Shown here: piece after piece, positions 27,142 through 37,279 of the stretch | Position numbering within the stretch: position 1 is the first letter of the stretch | How the letters are laid out: every line of letters starts with the position of its first letter | Notes under the pieces: generated by a model | Databases searched by the model: none | Told to the model about the DNA's origin: nothing | The model's input: the letters and a program-made list of their open reading frames with translations, nothing else | DNA from: Onthophagus taurus | Lineage: Eukaryota > Arthropoda > Insecta > Coleoptera > Scarabaeidae | Length of the DNA stretch: 64,000 nt | Assembly (NCBI RefSeq): GCF_036711975.1 | Contig: NC_091966.1 | Coordinates: 2,611,501 to 2,675,500, forward strand | Reading direction: 5' to 3' | Made by a program: the position numbers and the translations under genes

Positions 27142-28833
27142 CAGGGTGTCCCGCAACGATTGTACAATACTGCATCAGCGTATTCTCTGATCGAAAACAC
27201 ACCAGAAAAGTCTAATAAACATAGGTCCGAAAATGGACCAATTTCGAGATATTCAAAGTTTTAGTTTCATAAGCTGACCTATTGTAAACATCATTAACTC
27301 TAACGATTTAGATGCAGTAATTATATGATTACCATGGTTACGATGGTTAAGATAAAGTTTAATAAATAATAAGATAATATTAAGTTAATTAATACAGTTC
27401 ATTAATAATTTAACAAAACAAGTAACAAAGATTGTCGAAGAAAATCGTTCAACCAGCATAAAAACAACGAATATTTAACAAATTCAAAGATTCATGTCAT
27501 AATAAATGTTCAATATGCGCACCATTTACTTCTAAACACAAACGGATACGTTTTCTAAATGAACTTCTAATGCGTTCAAAGATACCAGGAATTTGTTTTA
27601 CTGTGTCAAATGCGTTACTAATTTTATTCTTCAAATCCTGCACATTTTGAACGTCTTCAGAATAAACAATTTGTTTTAAATGTATCCAAAACCAAAAATC
27701 TAACGGATTTAAATCTGGTGAACGAGGTGGCCCTCCTCGGCCAATCCACTTATTGCCAAATCTGTTATTTAAGTATGCTCGAGTAGCGCGTGCATAATGT
27801 GCTGGTGCTCCATCGTGCATAAAGTAGCAATCTTCTAGAATTTGTTGAGGTAATTCATCAAATGCCTCTGTAAGGTCATTTTGTAAAAAATGTATGTCGG
27901 CATCGGCTGTCAATCTCTTTGGAAGAAAAAATGAACCTAATAACTGATCACCTATAACTCCAGCCCATACATTAGCACTGAATCGCCACTGATGATGAGT
28001 TTCTAGTATTGCATGGGGATTTTCATCGCTCCAAACGTGCACATTATGAATATTAAAAATTCCGCTTTGAGTAAATGTTGCTTCATCCGTAAATACAATG
28101 TTTATGGGAAAGTCGACGTTTACCACCTCTTCCTATATGGCCCACCTCCAAAAAATCTCTCTTTTTCGCCATCATTTTCTGTTAGAGCTTGAACGGTGTT
28201 GTAATGATAAGGATAAAGCAACTGCTCCCTTAAAATGCGGTGAACGGTTGTTTTGTAAATGTTTTCTTGTGCAGAAATTCTTCTAATGCTGTTTGAGGCA
28301 TTTTCATCGACTCTTCTCAAAACTGCTTCTTCTAATTCCACCGGCTTTGTGTAATGTCTCTCCGTGGAATGGCTGTGGGTTACGCTTCCCGTTTCTTTTA
28401 ATCTGAGAAATAGTTTGCTAAAGGTGTGACTATTAGGCAATCGTCTGTTCGGGAACCTTTGCGCGTAATGACGAGCTGCTAACGACGCATTTCCATCGGC
28501 TAGTCCGTAACAATACACCATATCCGCCATCTCTTCCTTGGAGTAATTAATAGGAGCCATACTTAATAGTTTTATTAAATTAAATAGTAAAATAATAATT
28601 TCGTGAAGTATTATTATTTTTTTTTGATTACTTATCGTAATCATAGTAACAACTTAATTATTATAAAAACAAATTTAAATTCATGATGTTAACAATATCA
28701 ACTTATGAAACTAAATCTTTGAATATCTCGAAAATGGTCTATTTTCGGACCTATGTTTATTAGGCTTTTTTTGTTTATTTTTGATCATAGAATACGCTGA
28801 TGCAGTTTTGTACAATCGTTGCGGGACATCCTG
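27142..28833 (-). mobile_element. Mariner/Tc1-superfamily transposon with TA target duplication
   Basis: A 1692 bp element bounded by TA on both sides (27140-27141 and 28834-28835). The ends begin CAGGGTGTCCCGCAACG and, inverted, CAGGATGTCCCGCAACG; the match continues for about 150 bp, so the terminal repeats are unusually long for mariner. The empty site is the satellite phrase CCATATAGAATC, so the insertion occurred in array C. It carries one transposase gene on the minus strand (27497-28560). Confidence -1.
27497..28560 (-). pseudogene. Mariner-like transposase, one frameshift
   Basis: The start is the ATG at 28560 (MAPINYSKEEM). The first frame runs to a stop at 28120 and holds a helix-turn-helix DNA-binding region (SNSIRRISAQENIYKTTVHR). 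The second frame, overlapping from 28126, carries the catalytic domain: FTDEATF (first Asp), HDGAPAHY (second Asp), SPDLNPLDF (third Asp). By my count 37 residues separate the second and third Asp, a DD37D-like spacing; many relatives with the IGRGGP motif are longer there, so a small deletion is possible. The two frames together give about 350 residues, normal for the family. The single frameshift near 28120-28140 means that this copy is probably inactive, although all three acidic residues survive. It is related to insect Tc1/mariner transposases rather than to a host gene. Confidence -1.
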
Positions 28834-28835
28834 TA

Positions 28836-28960
28836 GAATCTGTAGGAAATTTTCGTCTCTATGCAGTGGAATATAACTTTAGTAGTTCGCGTGGTTGCAC
28901 AAGCATTTTCCCCAAAAACTGCAAAATCCACGTATAAGTACCATATGTAAATGTTAACTA
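28836..28960. repeat. Array C remnant beyond the mariner insertion
   Basis: AGAATCTGTAGGAAATTTTC, CTATGCAGTGGAATATAAC and GTTGCACAAGCATTTTCCCC continue the array C unit that was interrupted at 27141. About one unit remains before unique DNA leading to the DHRS4-like gene. Confidence -1.
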
Positions 28961-29159
28961 ACTGTTTATGTTACATGTTACTTAACATGAAAAATATCAT
29001 TCGTTTTTATTCGATTTCACAAAAAAGTGAATGGATAAGCAATGTATAAGTAATTAAATTAATTGCATTTAATTGAAAACAACCTACCTTTTAAATAGAT
29101 TAACTTTCAAGTAGTACCCGCATTTTAAACTTTAAAGCCTGCAAGATCTTACTTAGAAA

Positions 29160-30321
29160 ATGTCTCAATCTAAAACTTTAAAGAAAACTAACAAAGACCT
29201 TTCTTTAGTTAGTGGTGCAAAGTATATATCGAAAAATAGGTTTGATGGTAAAGTTGCTGTAATTACTGGTTCGTCTTACGGGTAATATTAAATTTTAATT
29301 CCTGGAATAGTTAAAAAGTAATTATTTATATCAAGGATTGGGTATAGTATCGCAGAAAGATTAGGTTTAGAAGGATGTAAAGTTGTAATATGTAGCCGTA
29401 AACAAGAAAACGTTGATGTTGCTTTATCGAAGTTAAAAAAACAAAATATACAAGCTGCTGGTGTGCAATGCCATATTTCTAATGCCAATGACAGAGAAAA
29501 GCTATACAAAAAGGTTCCTATTATAACAAAAGGTGAAAAAGCCCCGATTATTATTTTTAAATTTTAGGCGTTGGAAGAATTTGGTGGAATCAATATTTTT
29601 GTTTCAAACGTAGGAGTAAATCCAAAAATATGTCCCGTATTAGAAGTAACCACTTTTCTTCGTTACTTTTAATCTAAAGTAATAATTAAATCTTTTTTAA
29701 TAGTGTCAGGAATCAGAATGGGATAAAACGTTCGATGTAAATTTAAAATCGCCCTATTTACTCGCAAAAGAAATCCTTCCGTACATAAAACGGAACAATA
29801 ACGGAGGGAAAATGTTATTTATCTCATCAATCTCAGCTTTCGGAAATATTACGGTCACTTAAAATCGAAATAACGAATTAATTTTTAATTATTTTCAATA
29901 TAAATTTTTAGGAATTTGGTGCATATTCGGTAAGCAAATGTGCCCTAAACGCTTTAACCAAATTGATAGCTGGTCAATTAGCTGAAGATAACATTCAAGT
30001 TAATTGTATAGCACCGGGGTTGGTTGATACTCCTTTTGCTGATGCTGTATGTATCAATATTTTTTGACCAATAAATGTTTCATTTTAATATTTTAGATTT
30101 TTAAAACCGCAAGATTTTACGAACAAACAATTAATAGCACTCCTATGAGAAGGTAAATTTTAATTAATTATACCTAAATGCTTTTAAGTTATAAATTTAA
30201 TTTAAGATATGCAGAGCCACACGAAATTGCAGGAGTGGCAGCTTTTCTCGTTTCTGATGATGCAAGTTATATAACAGGTGAAATAATTGTAGCAGCTGGT
30301 GGAATGTCTTCGAGGTTATAA
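29160..30321 (+). CDS. Dhrs4: DHRS4-like peroxisomal short-chain dehydrogenase/reductase
   Basis: Seven exons (29160-29281, 29336-29513, 29568-29645, 29704-29853, 29912-30046, 30097-30152, 30207-30321) join to 277 residues, close to human DHRS4 (278). The classical SDR Rossmann fold starts at [20 protein letters not shown] with the TGxxxGIG cofactor loop; FVSNVGVNP is the NNAG-equivalent strand. The catalytic Ser lies in FISSISAFG and the Tyr/Lys pair in [16 protein letters not shown] follows, and the protein ends GGMSSRL, where SRL is a type 1 peroxisomal targeting signal as in mammalian DHRS4. DHRS4 family enzymes reduce retinal and other carbonyls with NADPH. All introns are 50-60 bp. The ATG at 29160 gives a roughly 28-residue basic leader before the fold. 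The stop is only 72 bp from the stop of the convergent ECH1 copy. The gene looks intact. Confidence -1.
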
Positions 30322-30393
30322 AGCTTTTCATCTCTTAAAAAATCAAAAATATGTAGTGTAACATTTAATTAATCATTCCTTAACTTGTAAAAA

Positions 30394-33300
30394 TTATAAT
30401 TTTGAAAATGGAATATCTTTTTCTTTCGATATAGCCCCAACAACAGCCGTTTGAAGATCTTCGCTTTGTAACATGAATCGATTCCATAAAGCCTAAAAAT
30501 TAAATAAATCCAAAAATATACAAAATTAATAAAATAATTTTAAAAATCTTACAATGTGATCAAGCCCTTCTTGGACCGTATGATCTCTAGAATAAACCAA
30601 ACTCTTTTTTGTGCCTTGAACCCCCACCGGACTCTTAGATGCGATTAATTTTGCAACATCCAAAGCTCCCGCTATCAAGCTTAAGAAACAAGAATAAATA
30701 TTTATTTAAAAAAAAATCGGTATAATTCAAGAATTTAATTTTCTCAAGTAAGCCGTTACAAATAAAAAAAGTGTGGAAAAGTTACCGAAAAATCAGAAGT
30801 CTCGAAAATCTGAAAAAAGTCTAAAGACGCATGGCTAAACCCGATACTTTTTAGTTCTAGGTCTAGTGTTAGTTCTAGTTTTACACTGTAACTAGAACTA
30901 ACACTAGATGGAGAAACAGAATCATTCGGGTTTAGTCGTCTTTAGAGACGTGCGGCTAAATCCGAATGATTCTAGTTCTAGCTCTTGTGTTAGTTCTAGT
31001 AATAGTGCTAGTGCAATACTAGAATTAACACTAGACCTAGAACTAGAATAATTCGGATTTAGCCGTCTTTAGAGACGTACGGCTAAACCCGAATGATTCT
31101 AGTTCTAGGTCTTGTGTTAGTTCTAGTAATAGTGCTTGTGCAATACTAGAATTAACACTAGATCGAGAACTAAAAACATTCGGATTTAGCCGTACATCTC
31201 TCAAGACGGCTAAACCCAAATGATTGTAGTTCTAGGTCTAATGTTAGTTCTAGTGACAGTGGTAGATAGCGCTAGTTAGCATAAGATATCACTAAGATTG
31301 TAAGATATCCTTTTTTTATTGCAGTAAAACCCCCCAAAAGTTAAACATTTTTAACAACATACAGTTACACATTTGATACAAAAGAGCTTATACAGACATT
31401 TCTAGTTAATATTTATGTTATTTTATGTTTAAAAAGTTTATGTTATAGTTTCTAGTTAACGTAGTTGTGAATATTATATTATTTAAAATTTAAAATAATA
31501 TGGAAAGAAAAGAAATATGGGTTGAAGTTCGCCATTTAATAATAAAGTTAAGAAAGGAGGGAAAATCATATAATGAAATAACTAAAACTGTTGACAAAAG
31601 TCGAGCAACAATCCAAACAATTATAAAAAATTGTATTTAAATGCAAGGACAGTAGAATCTAGTCAGATTCTACTGTCCTTGATTTAAATGTATTAAATAA
31701 ACCACGCATTGGTCGTCCAACTGTTTTAAATCAACGTGATATCCGGACAATTTTAAAACGGGTGAAAGATAATCCCAGAACAAGTGCTCCTCAATTGGCA
31801 GAAGAAATTCAACAAGCTACCTATAAAATCGTGCATCCAAAAACTGTACTGTATGTGTTCATGGATTTAATGGATTTAATGGACGAGTTCTACGAAGAAA
31901 ACGTTTAATTTCTCAACAAAATAGGCAGAAAAGGATTGAATTTGCTTAAGAATATCTTGTATGTGACTTTAAATTTTGGAAAACAGTTCTGTTTACTGAC
32001 GAAAGAAAGTAAAAATTTGACAAACCAAGAAATGGAAGCAAAAAATTTACTCTCAACCATTAAACATAGTGGTAACATGTCGATAATGGTTTGGGGCTCG
32101 ATGGTGGCTTTTGTACTAGGAAATTTGATTTTTATTGATGGTATCATAGTCCATAGACAGTATTTGGAAGAAATGTAAGGCAATTTGGAAACATTAACAG
32201 TATGCTTAGGGCTTGGAAATCGGTGGGTCTTTCAACAAGACAATGACCCTAAGCATACCGCTCATGTTGTCCGAGAATGGATTCTTTATAACTTACCAAA
32301 GCAACTACATTCACCGCCCCAATCTCAACCCTATTGAGCACATTTGAGATGAGGTAGAACGAAGGGTTCGTAAATACAATTTTAAAAATAAGCAATCGTA
32401 AAAGATGCACTAAACAAAGCTTGGACTGGAATACCAATCAGTGTAACAGAGAATCTTGTTCCTTCAATTCTTGAAACATGACGTTTCATAAAATTGACAT
32501 TTAATTTTGACAAATTGTTGTGAAGTTGGTTACTGTTGGTAACATTGAATTTGTAACACATTGACGTTAAACTTTATTCAAAAATTTATTTAAAAAAATA
32601 AATTTGTCCACGACTACCTTATAATATATACCTTATGAATGAGTTTTCTAAAACAAAAGGGTAGTCATTTTTCACGGAGTGAATAATAGTGGTGAATAAT
32701 AATCATTATTCACGGGTAATCGACTTGACACGTTAAAATTTCAAAGAACGTCAATTTAATTCAATTTTTACGAGTTTCTAAAGGTTTGACATTAAAAAAA
32801 CCTAAACCAATTCCTTTTTTCATATGATTTAAGCGTAAATTAATTAATTTTCGTAAAAAAAACGACGTTTTATAAAATTGACATTTAATTTTGACAAATT
32901 GTTGTGAAGTTGGTTACAGTTAGTAACATTGAATTTGTGACACATTGACGTTTAAACTTTATTCAAAAATTTATTTAAAAATAAATTTATGGAATCAATT
33001 TCAATAGTCCTGGACAAAATATACTATTCTAGTCACATATAATGAGCTATTATGAGCTCGCTCTGCTCGTGACATAAACTTAACCTGACTGAATAATAGC
33101 CCACATTATATGCTATACTCTGTTTTTAACCAGGAGGAGTAAACGCGAAAGTCAGATTTACACTAGGAAAAATCACCAGAAAATATCACTAGATATTTTG
33201 GCGGTAAATTTAAATTAATAATTATTATTATTTATTTATTTACTTATTATTGTATTTATTTTCGTTTGTTATCGTCAACACTAAACATACAAATTAACAT

Positions 33301-34512
33301 TGAAGTTATGAGTGTATTTATTTCAAAATATAATAAAGAAGGGTTTAAGAACACAAAATTTACAATAATGACACGAAACTGTCGAATTGTCAATAACCTA
33401 ACCTTCAAATTCAAAATTGCCTGTGTGTGAACCTTCCTCGCATTCAACCAATCACGTGCAAGGTCAATCTGGTGACAAATTTAAAATACTCCTCCTGGTT
33501 TAAAAACAGAGTATAGTACATATAATAGTATACTATTAAAACGAAATGTTCAATAATATGAGGTATTATTTAACTGGACTGAATTTACTTGGTGCGTGTA
33601 GACTTTTGTGACTAACTGTAGGAAAATGCGAGGTTAAGATTGCTTGTGACGTCACAAAACGTGACGTAAAATCGAAACTTTAATGTGATTTTTCGGTATG
33701 TTTAATTTTGTAAGATCCAAAGTTCTCACTATCAAGCTTAAGAAGCAAAAATAAATGTTTATTAAAAAGAAAAGTCTAAATTTACCTTTCTTTTGAATCA
33801 AAAACTTTTGAAACAAGTCCGCAAGATAAAGCTTCATCTGAATGTAATTCTCTCGCTGTGTAACACAGTTCTCTCACTAAACTATCGGATCCAATAACTT
33901 TTGGTAATCTTTGTAAAGTTCCAACATCAGCTGCCATTCCTATATCAACCTAATTATTTAAAATAAATATTAAATTGCAAGCAAAAATATTAACCTAAAA
34001 TTGATTCTAACCTCTTTAACTTGAAAATAAGCATCTTTAGTGCAATATCTAATATCAGCAGCGGTTATTATATCAACACCAGCGCCAATACAGGCTGAAT
34101 GTACAGCGGCTAAAACAGGTTTTGAACATTTCTCTAAGGCAGAGAGGCAGTCTTGGAACAATGGGATTTTTTGATCCCATATTTTTGCTTTTCTTGCCAA
34201 ATCACCATCAGCTTCCAATTCTTGATATGCTCCACTCATGGACATCAAATCAATTCCTAAATTAAATACATTCAAAAAATTGTTATTCTAATAATTCTCT
34301 ATATCACCAGCACAAAACATTTTTCCTTCTCCTGATAAAACAACCACTCTGCAATCAGCATCATAACTAAGTTTTTCAAAACATTCCTTAATTTCAAACC
34401 ACATATCAGTATCCAAAGCGTTTCGTTTTGATGGTCTATTTAACACAACATGAACAACAAACGGGGATGGTGTACTGAGTTGTAATCGTGAGTAATTCTT
34501 AACAGCACACAT
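30394..34512 (-). CDS. Ech1: Delta(3,5)-delta(2,4)-dienoyl-CoA isomerase-like, copy 1
   Basis: Exons 34512-34308, 34256-34012, 33949-33786, 30679-30553 and 30492-30394 join in phase to 279 residues. It is a crotonase-fold protein: VLNRPSKRNALD, oxyanion-hole FCAGIDLMSM, then CIGAGVDIITAADIRYC and FQVKEVDIGMAADVGTLQRL. The Asp of GVD, the Glu of VKEVD and the Asp of AADVG correspond to the catalytic residues known in rat ECH1 (Asp176, Glu196, Asp204). The protein ends PFSKL, a type 1 peroxisomal signal; no mitochondrial leader is evident. The enzyme isomerises dienoyl-CoAs during beta-oxidation of unsaturated fatty acids. Intron 3 is 3.1 kb (30680-33785) and full of transposon debris, and a broken piece of exon 4 (33705-33736) sits next to exon 3. 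Therefore exons 1-3 and exons 4-5 may come from two recombined copies. Splicing across the gap would still give an intact protein. Confidence -1.
30825..31275. repeat. Hairpin-family repeat in ECH1 intron 3
   Basis: Three or so units of the palindromic family: CATTCGGGTTTAGTCGTC at 30920 pairs with the inverted copy just downstream, and CTAGTTCTAGGTCTAGTGTT pairs with CTAGAACTAACACTAG. Same family as 4040-4690 and 13420-14290. Confidence -1.
31500..32485 (+). pseudogene. Tc1-family transposase relic in ECH1 intron 3
   Basis: Broken frames from ATG 31500 give an N-terminal helix-turn-helix (LIIKLRKEGKSYNEITKTV, KSRATIQTIIK), then SAPQLAEEIQQ, HSGNMSIMVWGSM and FQQDNDPKHTA, followed by PPQSQPY in place of the usual PPQSPDLNPIE. 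FQQDNDPKHTA and VWG are Tc1 hallmarks. Many stops and frameshifts are present, and the first catalytic Asp region (WVDE..F) is decayed. A 20 bp perfect inverted duplication (see the next entry) interrupts the N-terminal domain. Dead copy. Confidence -1.
31626..31690. repeat. Short inverted duplication inside the Tc1 relic
   Basis: CAAGGACAGTAGAATCT is followed after a few bases by its complement AGATTCTACTGTCCTTG. The flanking ATTTAAAT also pairs loosely. It forms a compact hairpin and disrupts the transposase frame. Confidence -1.
32478..32990. repeat. Direct repeat pair, about 120 bp, 388 bp apart
   Basis: The segments 32478-32600 and 32866-32990 share ATTGACATTTAATTTTGACA, ATTGTTGTGAAGTTGGTTAC and TTATTCAAAAATTTATTT. 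A more distant copy lies at about 3545-3655. They may be ends of the Tc1 relic family or an independent repeat. Confidence -1.
33108..33515. mobile_element. TIR element (MITE-like), about 400 bp
   Basis: TACTCTGTTTTTAACCAGGA near 33112 returns inverted as TCCTGGTTTAAAAACAGAGTA ending near 33512; the terminal repeats are about 28 bp, and TA lies at both borders. The interior has no transposase and is unlike the neighbouring elements. Confidence -1.
33705..33736 (-). pseudogene. Truncated extra copy of ECH1 exon 4
   Basis: Minus-strand text after the acceptor CTTCTTAAG reads CTTGATAGTGAGAACTTTGG and continues ATCTTACAAAATTAA, which matches the first 30 or so bases of ECH1 exon 4 in both copies, and the short intron before it also matches. 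It stops abruptly at about 33705. This marks a rearrangement point in copy 1. Confidence -1.
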
Positions 34513-35686
34513 ATTTGCTATTAATTTTGTGTGATCTAAAACAAATAATTATTATATTATTTATAAATATAAATATCTTTTAATACAAATTTTTACTTTT
34601 AATTAATCCGGTTGATCTTCTCAAAGCAAACATCACAGTAAATAAGGGGGAATGGTAACACTTAAATTTAAGGGTTATCTAATAAAAAAATTAAGATTAG
34701 GTACTCGCTAAATAACGTAAACACGTCCACTTTTAATGGGCTGAAATTTAGTGTACTTCGCTCGTTGGATTGTTTTGGATTTGTTGGACTTTGAGCTATT
34801 ATTTTTTTTTGTTGTAGATATGCAATACATACTGCAAGAAGGAATTTGAACTGTTTTTTAGGCAAAATGCAAATTAATTAGATCTATTTCAAATATCTGC
34901 TATTAATATTTCATCTTAAAAATAAATTATTTGGAAAATTTAGGTAATAAGTTTTCTTTTTGTTTGTAAAACTTACACATTTAATAAATTCTTACATAAA
35001 CCATTAGTACAAATTTATTTTATGCAAGTTGTGCTGCCTAAAGTAGAATTTGTTTACAACACTATAAATACTATAATGGTCATAAATCACATATAGCTGA
35101 AAATTGGGAAAGATTATAAGAAGATAGATTAGAACTAAAGTAAGTAAATGAAATAAGTAAATGTTAATGCAGAATAAGAAGTGAGGAGAGATATGAAAAA
35201 GGAAAATTCCATATTTATGGGATGTCTTCACAATGCTAAAGGAAAGTTGCATTTTGTTGCAACTTGTCAAGATGGGAAAGTGAAATCTTCTTCTTTTAGT
35301 TTAATCTAAAGAATAGTTTCATTCTATTGATATACTACAGTGTTGGTTAAAGAAATTGAGGTTTATAACCAATACTCAACGGGCCTTGAGTTAAAGGTAA
35401 AATAGTATTAAATAGGTAACATGTGATGCTTATATAATGTAAGTACGGTTGCATAACTTTTGTTTTAAAACTATATCCTCAGTATTTGAAATGTTATTTG
35501 ATTGCAAATAAAGGACTTTGTTGCACAAAAGTTAATCGTTAAATGTTCCATTATGTGTAATAGTTATAAAAATATGTCTTATTTCTTGTTCTCTTTTTTA
35601 ATTTTTTTTCAAATAGAGAGCTTGGGTGAGGATAAGGCGCCATTCAATTATTATAAACAAGTTAAGCTTTAGTTTAATTCACTTAT
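34513..35686. other. Spacer between the two ECH1 copies
   Basis: Bases 34513-34870 (upstream of copy 1) resemble 36755-36960 (upstream of copy 2), including ACACTTAAATTTAAGGGTTAT against a close variant, so the promoter region was duplicated along with the exons. The rest (34900-35340) shows no gene. A dispersed repeat end lies at 35361-35392. Confidence -1.
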
Positions 35687-36999
35687 TTACAATAAAAAGT
35701 TATAATTTAGAAAATTGAATAACTTTTTTTTTGATAAAGCTGTAACAACGGCCGTTTGAAGAGCCTCACTTTGTAACATAAAACGATTCCATAAAGCCTA
35801 AAAATAAAACAAATCCAAAAATATACAAAATTTAATAAAATACATAAAAAAATATTACAATGTGATCGAGTCCTTCTTGAACTGTATGATCCCTAGAATA
35901 AATCAAACTCCTTTTTGTGCCTTGAATAGCTACAGGGCTCTTAGATGCGATTATTTTTGCAAGATCCAAAGTTCCAGCTATTAAGCTTAAGTAGCAAAAC
36001 TAAATATTTGTAAACAAAAAAATCTAAATCATTACCTTTCCTTTGAATCAAAAACTTTTGAGACAAGTCCACAAGATAAAGCTTCAGCTGAATGTAATTG
36101 TCTTGCTGTATAACAGAGTTCTCTTGTCAAACTATCGGATCCTATGACTTTGGGTAATCTTTGTAAAGTTCCAACATCAGCTGCCATTCCTATATCAATC
36201 TAAATATTATTTAAAATAAGTATTAAATTGAGTAGAAAGTTATCCTAACCTCTTTAACTTGAAAATAAGCATCTTTAGTGCAATATCTAATATCAGCAGC
36301 TGTTATCATATCAACCCCAGCACCGATACAAGCCGAATGCACAGCTGCTAAAACAGGTTTTGAGCATTTTTCAATAGCAGAAAGACTCTCTTGGAATGAT
36401 GTTATTTTTTGTTCATATATTTTGGCTTTTCTTGCCAAATCACCATTTTGATCTAATTCTTGATGTGATCCACCCATAGACATTAAATCAATTCCTAAAA
36501 TTAATACACTCAAATATTCCTGTTATTATTGTAACAATTCTTTATATACCAGCACAAAACATTTTCCCTTCTCCAGATAAAACAATTACTCTACAATCAG
36601 CATCATAACTAAGTTTTTCAAAACAATCCTTAATTTCAAACCACATATCATCATCCAGAGCATTCCGTTTTGATGGTCTATTTAATACCACATGAACAAT
36701 AAATGGGGATGGTGTGCTGATTTGTAATTGTGTGTAATTTTTAAAGGAACACATATTTGTTTATTCACCTCAATGCAAAATTACACTAAGTGACAGGGAA
36801 TATTAACACTTGAAATCAAGGGTTATTTAATTATAAAAAAAAACGTGATGACTTGCTGAAAACATAGTATTTATCGCTCTTTACATTATTTTGATTTGTT
36901 GAAGTATTATATTCGTTGTGGTTATGCAACACATATAACACAACAAATTTAAATACTTCATACAGGCCAAGGTTCGTCGAGTATTGGTTATAAGGTTAT
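35361..36999. repeat. Inverted repeats flanking ECH1 copy 2
   Basis: TTATAACCAATACTCAACGG near 35364 faces CGTCGAGTATTGGTTATAAG near 36970 in inverted orientation (about 26 of 28 bases agree over the core). The pair brackets the whole second ECH1 gene. Related single copies of the phrase (ACTCAACGGACCTTGATA) lie near 39150 and 49157, so this is a dispersed repeat end. Confidence -1.
35687..36754 (-). CDS. Ech1: ECH1-like dienoyl-CoA isomerase, copy 2 (C-terminal frameshift)
   Basis: Exons 36754-36550, 36494-36250, 36199-36036, 35985-35859 and 35797-35687 join in phase to 283 residues. Exons 1-4 have exactly the same lengths as in copy 1 (205, 245, 164, 127 bp), and the protein matches throughout: FCAGIDLMSM, CIGAGVDMITAADIRYC, FQVKEIDIGMAADVGTLQRL; the three expected acidic active-site residues are kept. 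In the last exon the A run after ALS is one base too short to reach the frame that would read QFSKL and stop. The predicted end is therefore NYNFLL and the peroxisomal tripeptide is lost. Either this is a true change (cytosolic or dying paralogue) or a homopolymer error in the assembly. Introns are all under 65 bp, so copy 2 keeps the compact ancestral structure that copy 1 has lost. Its promoter region also resembles that of copy 1, so this was a DNA-level tandem duplication, not retroposition. Confidence -1.
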
Positions 37000-37164
37000 C
37001 CAACTATGTATCCTTTCGTTAGACTCATTTGATAGAGATTTGTTTTTTCTTTACGATGACGAAAATTTTAGTACTCTTATATCAGAAATTGTTTATTAAG
37101 ATAATTTAACTAATAACATTAATCTAGATATCCGAGATCGTCAAGTACCTCGAATTTCTACTAA

Positions 37165-37212
37165 AAATCATTCGTGTTTAGCCGTCTGAAGACGGCTAAA
37201 CCCGAATGATAG
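37165..37212. repeat. Solitary hairpin of the palindrome family
   Basis: ATCATTCGTGTTTAGCCGTC is followed by TGAAGACGGCTAAACCCGAA and TGAT: one near-perfect stem of about 21 bp with almost no loop. It is the minimal unit of the hairpin family, with a short CTAGAACTA remnant after it. Confidence -1.
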
Positions 37213-37279
37213 AATGTTAGTTCTATTTCAGTAAAAGTAGACAACAATTTAACGCTTAGTAACAATTAAAACTAGAACT

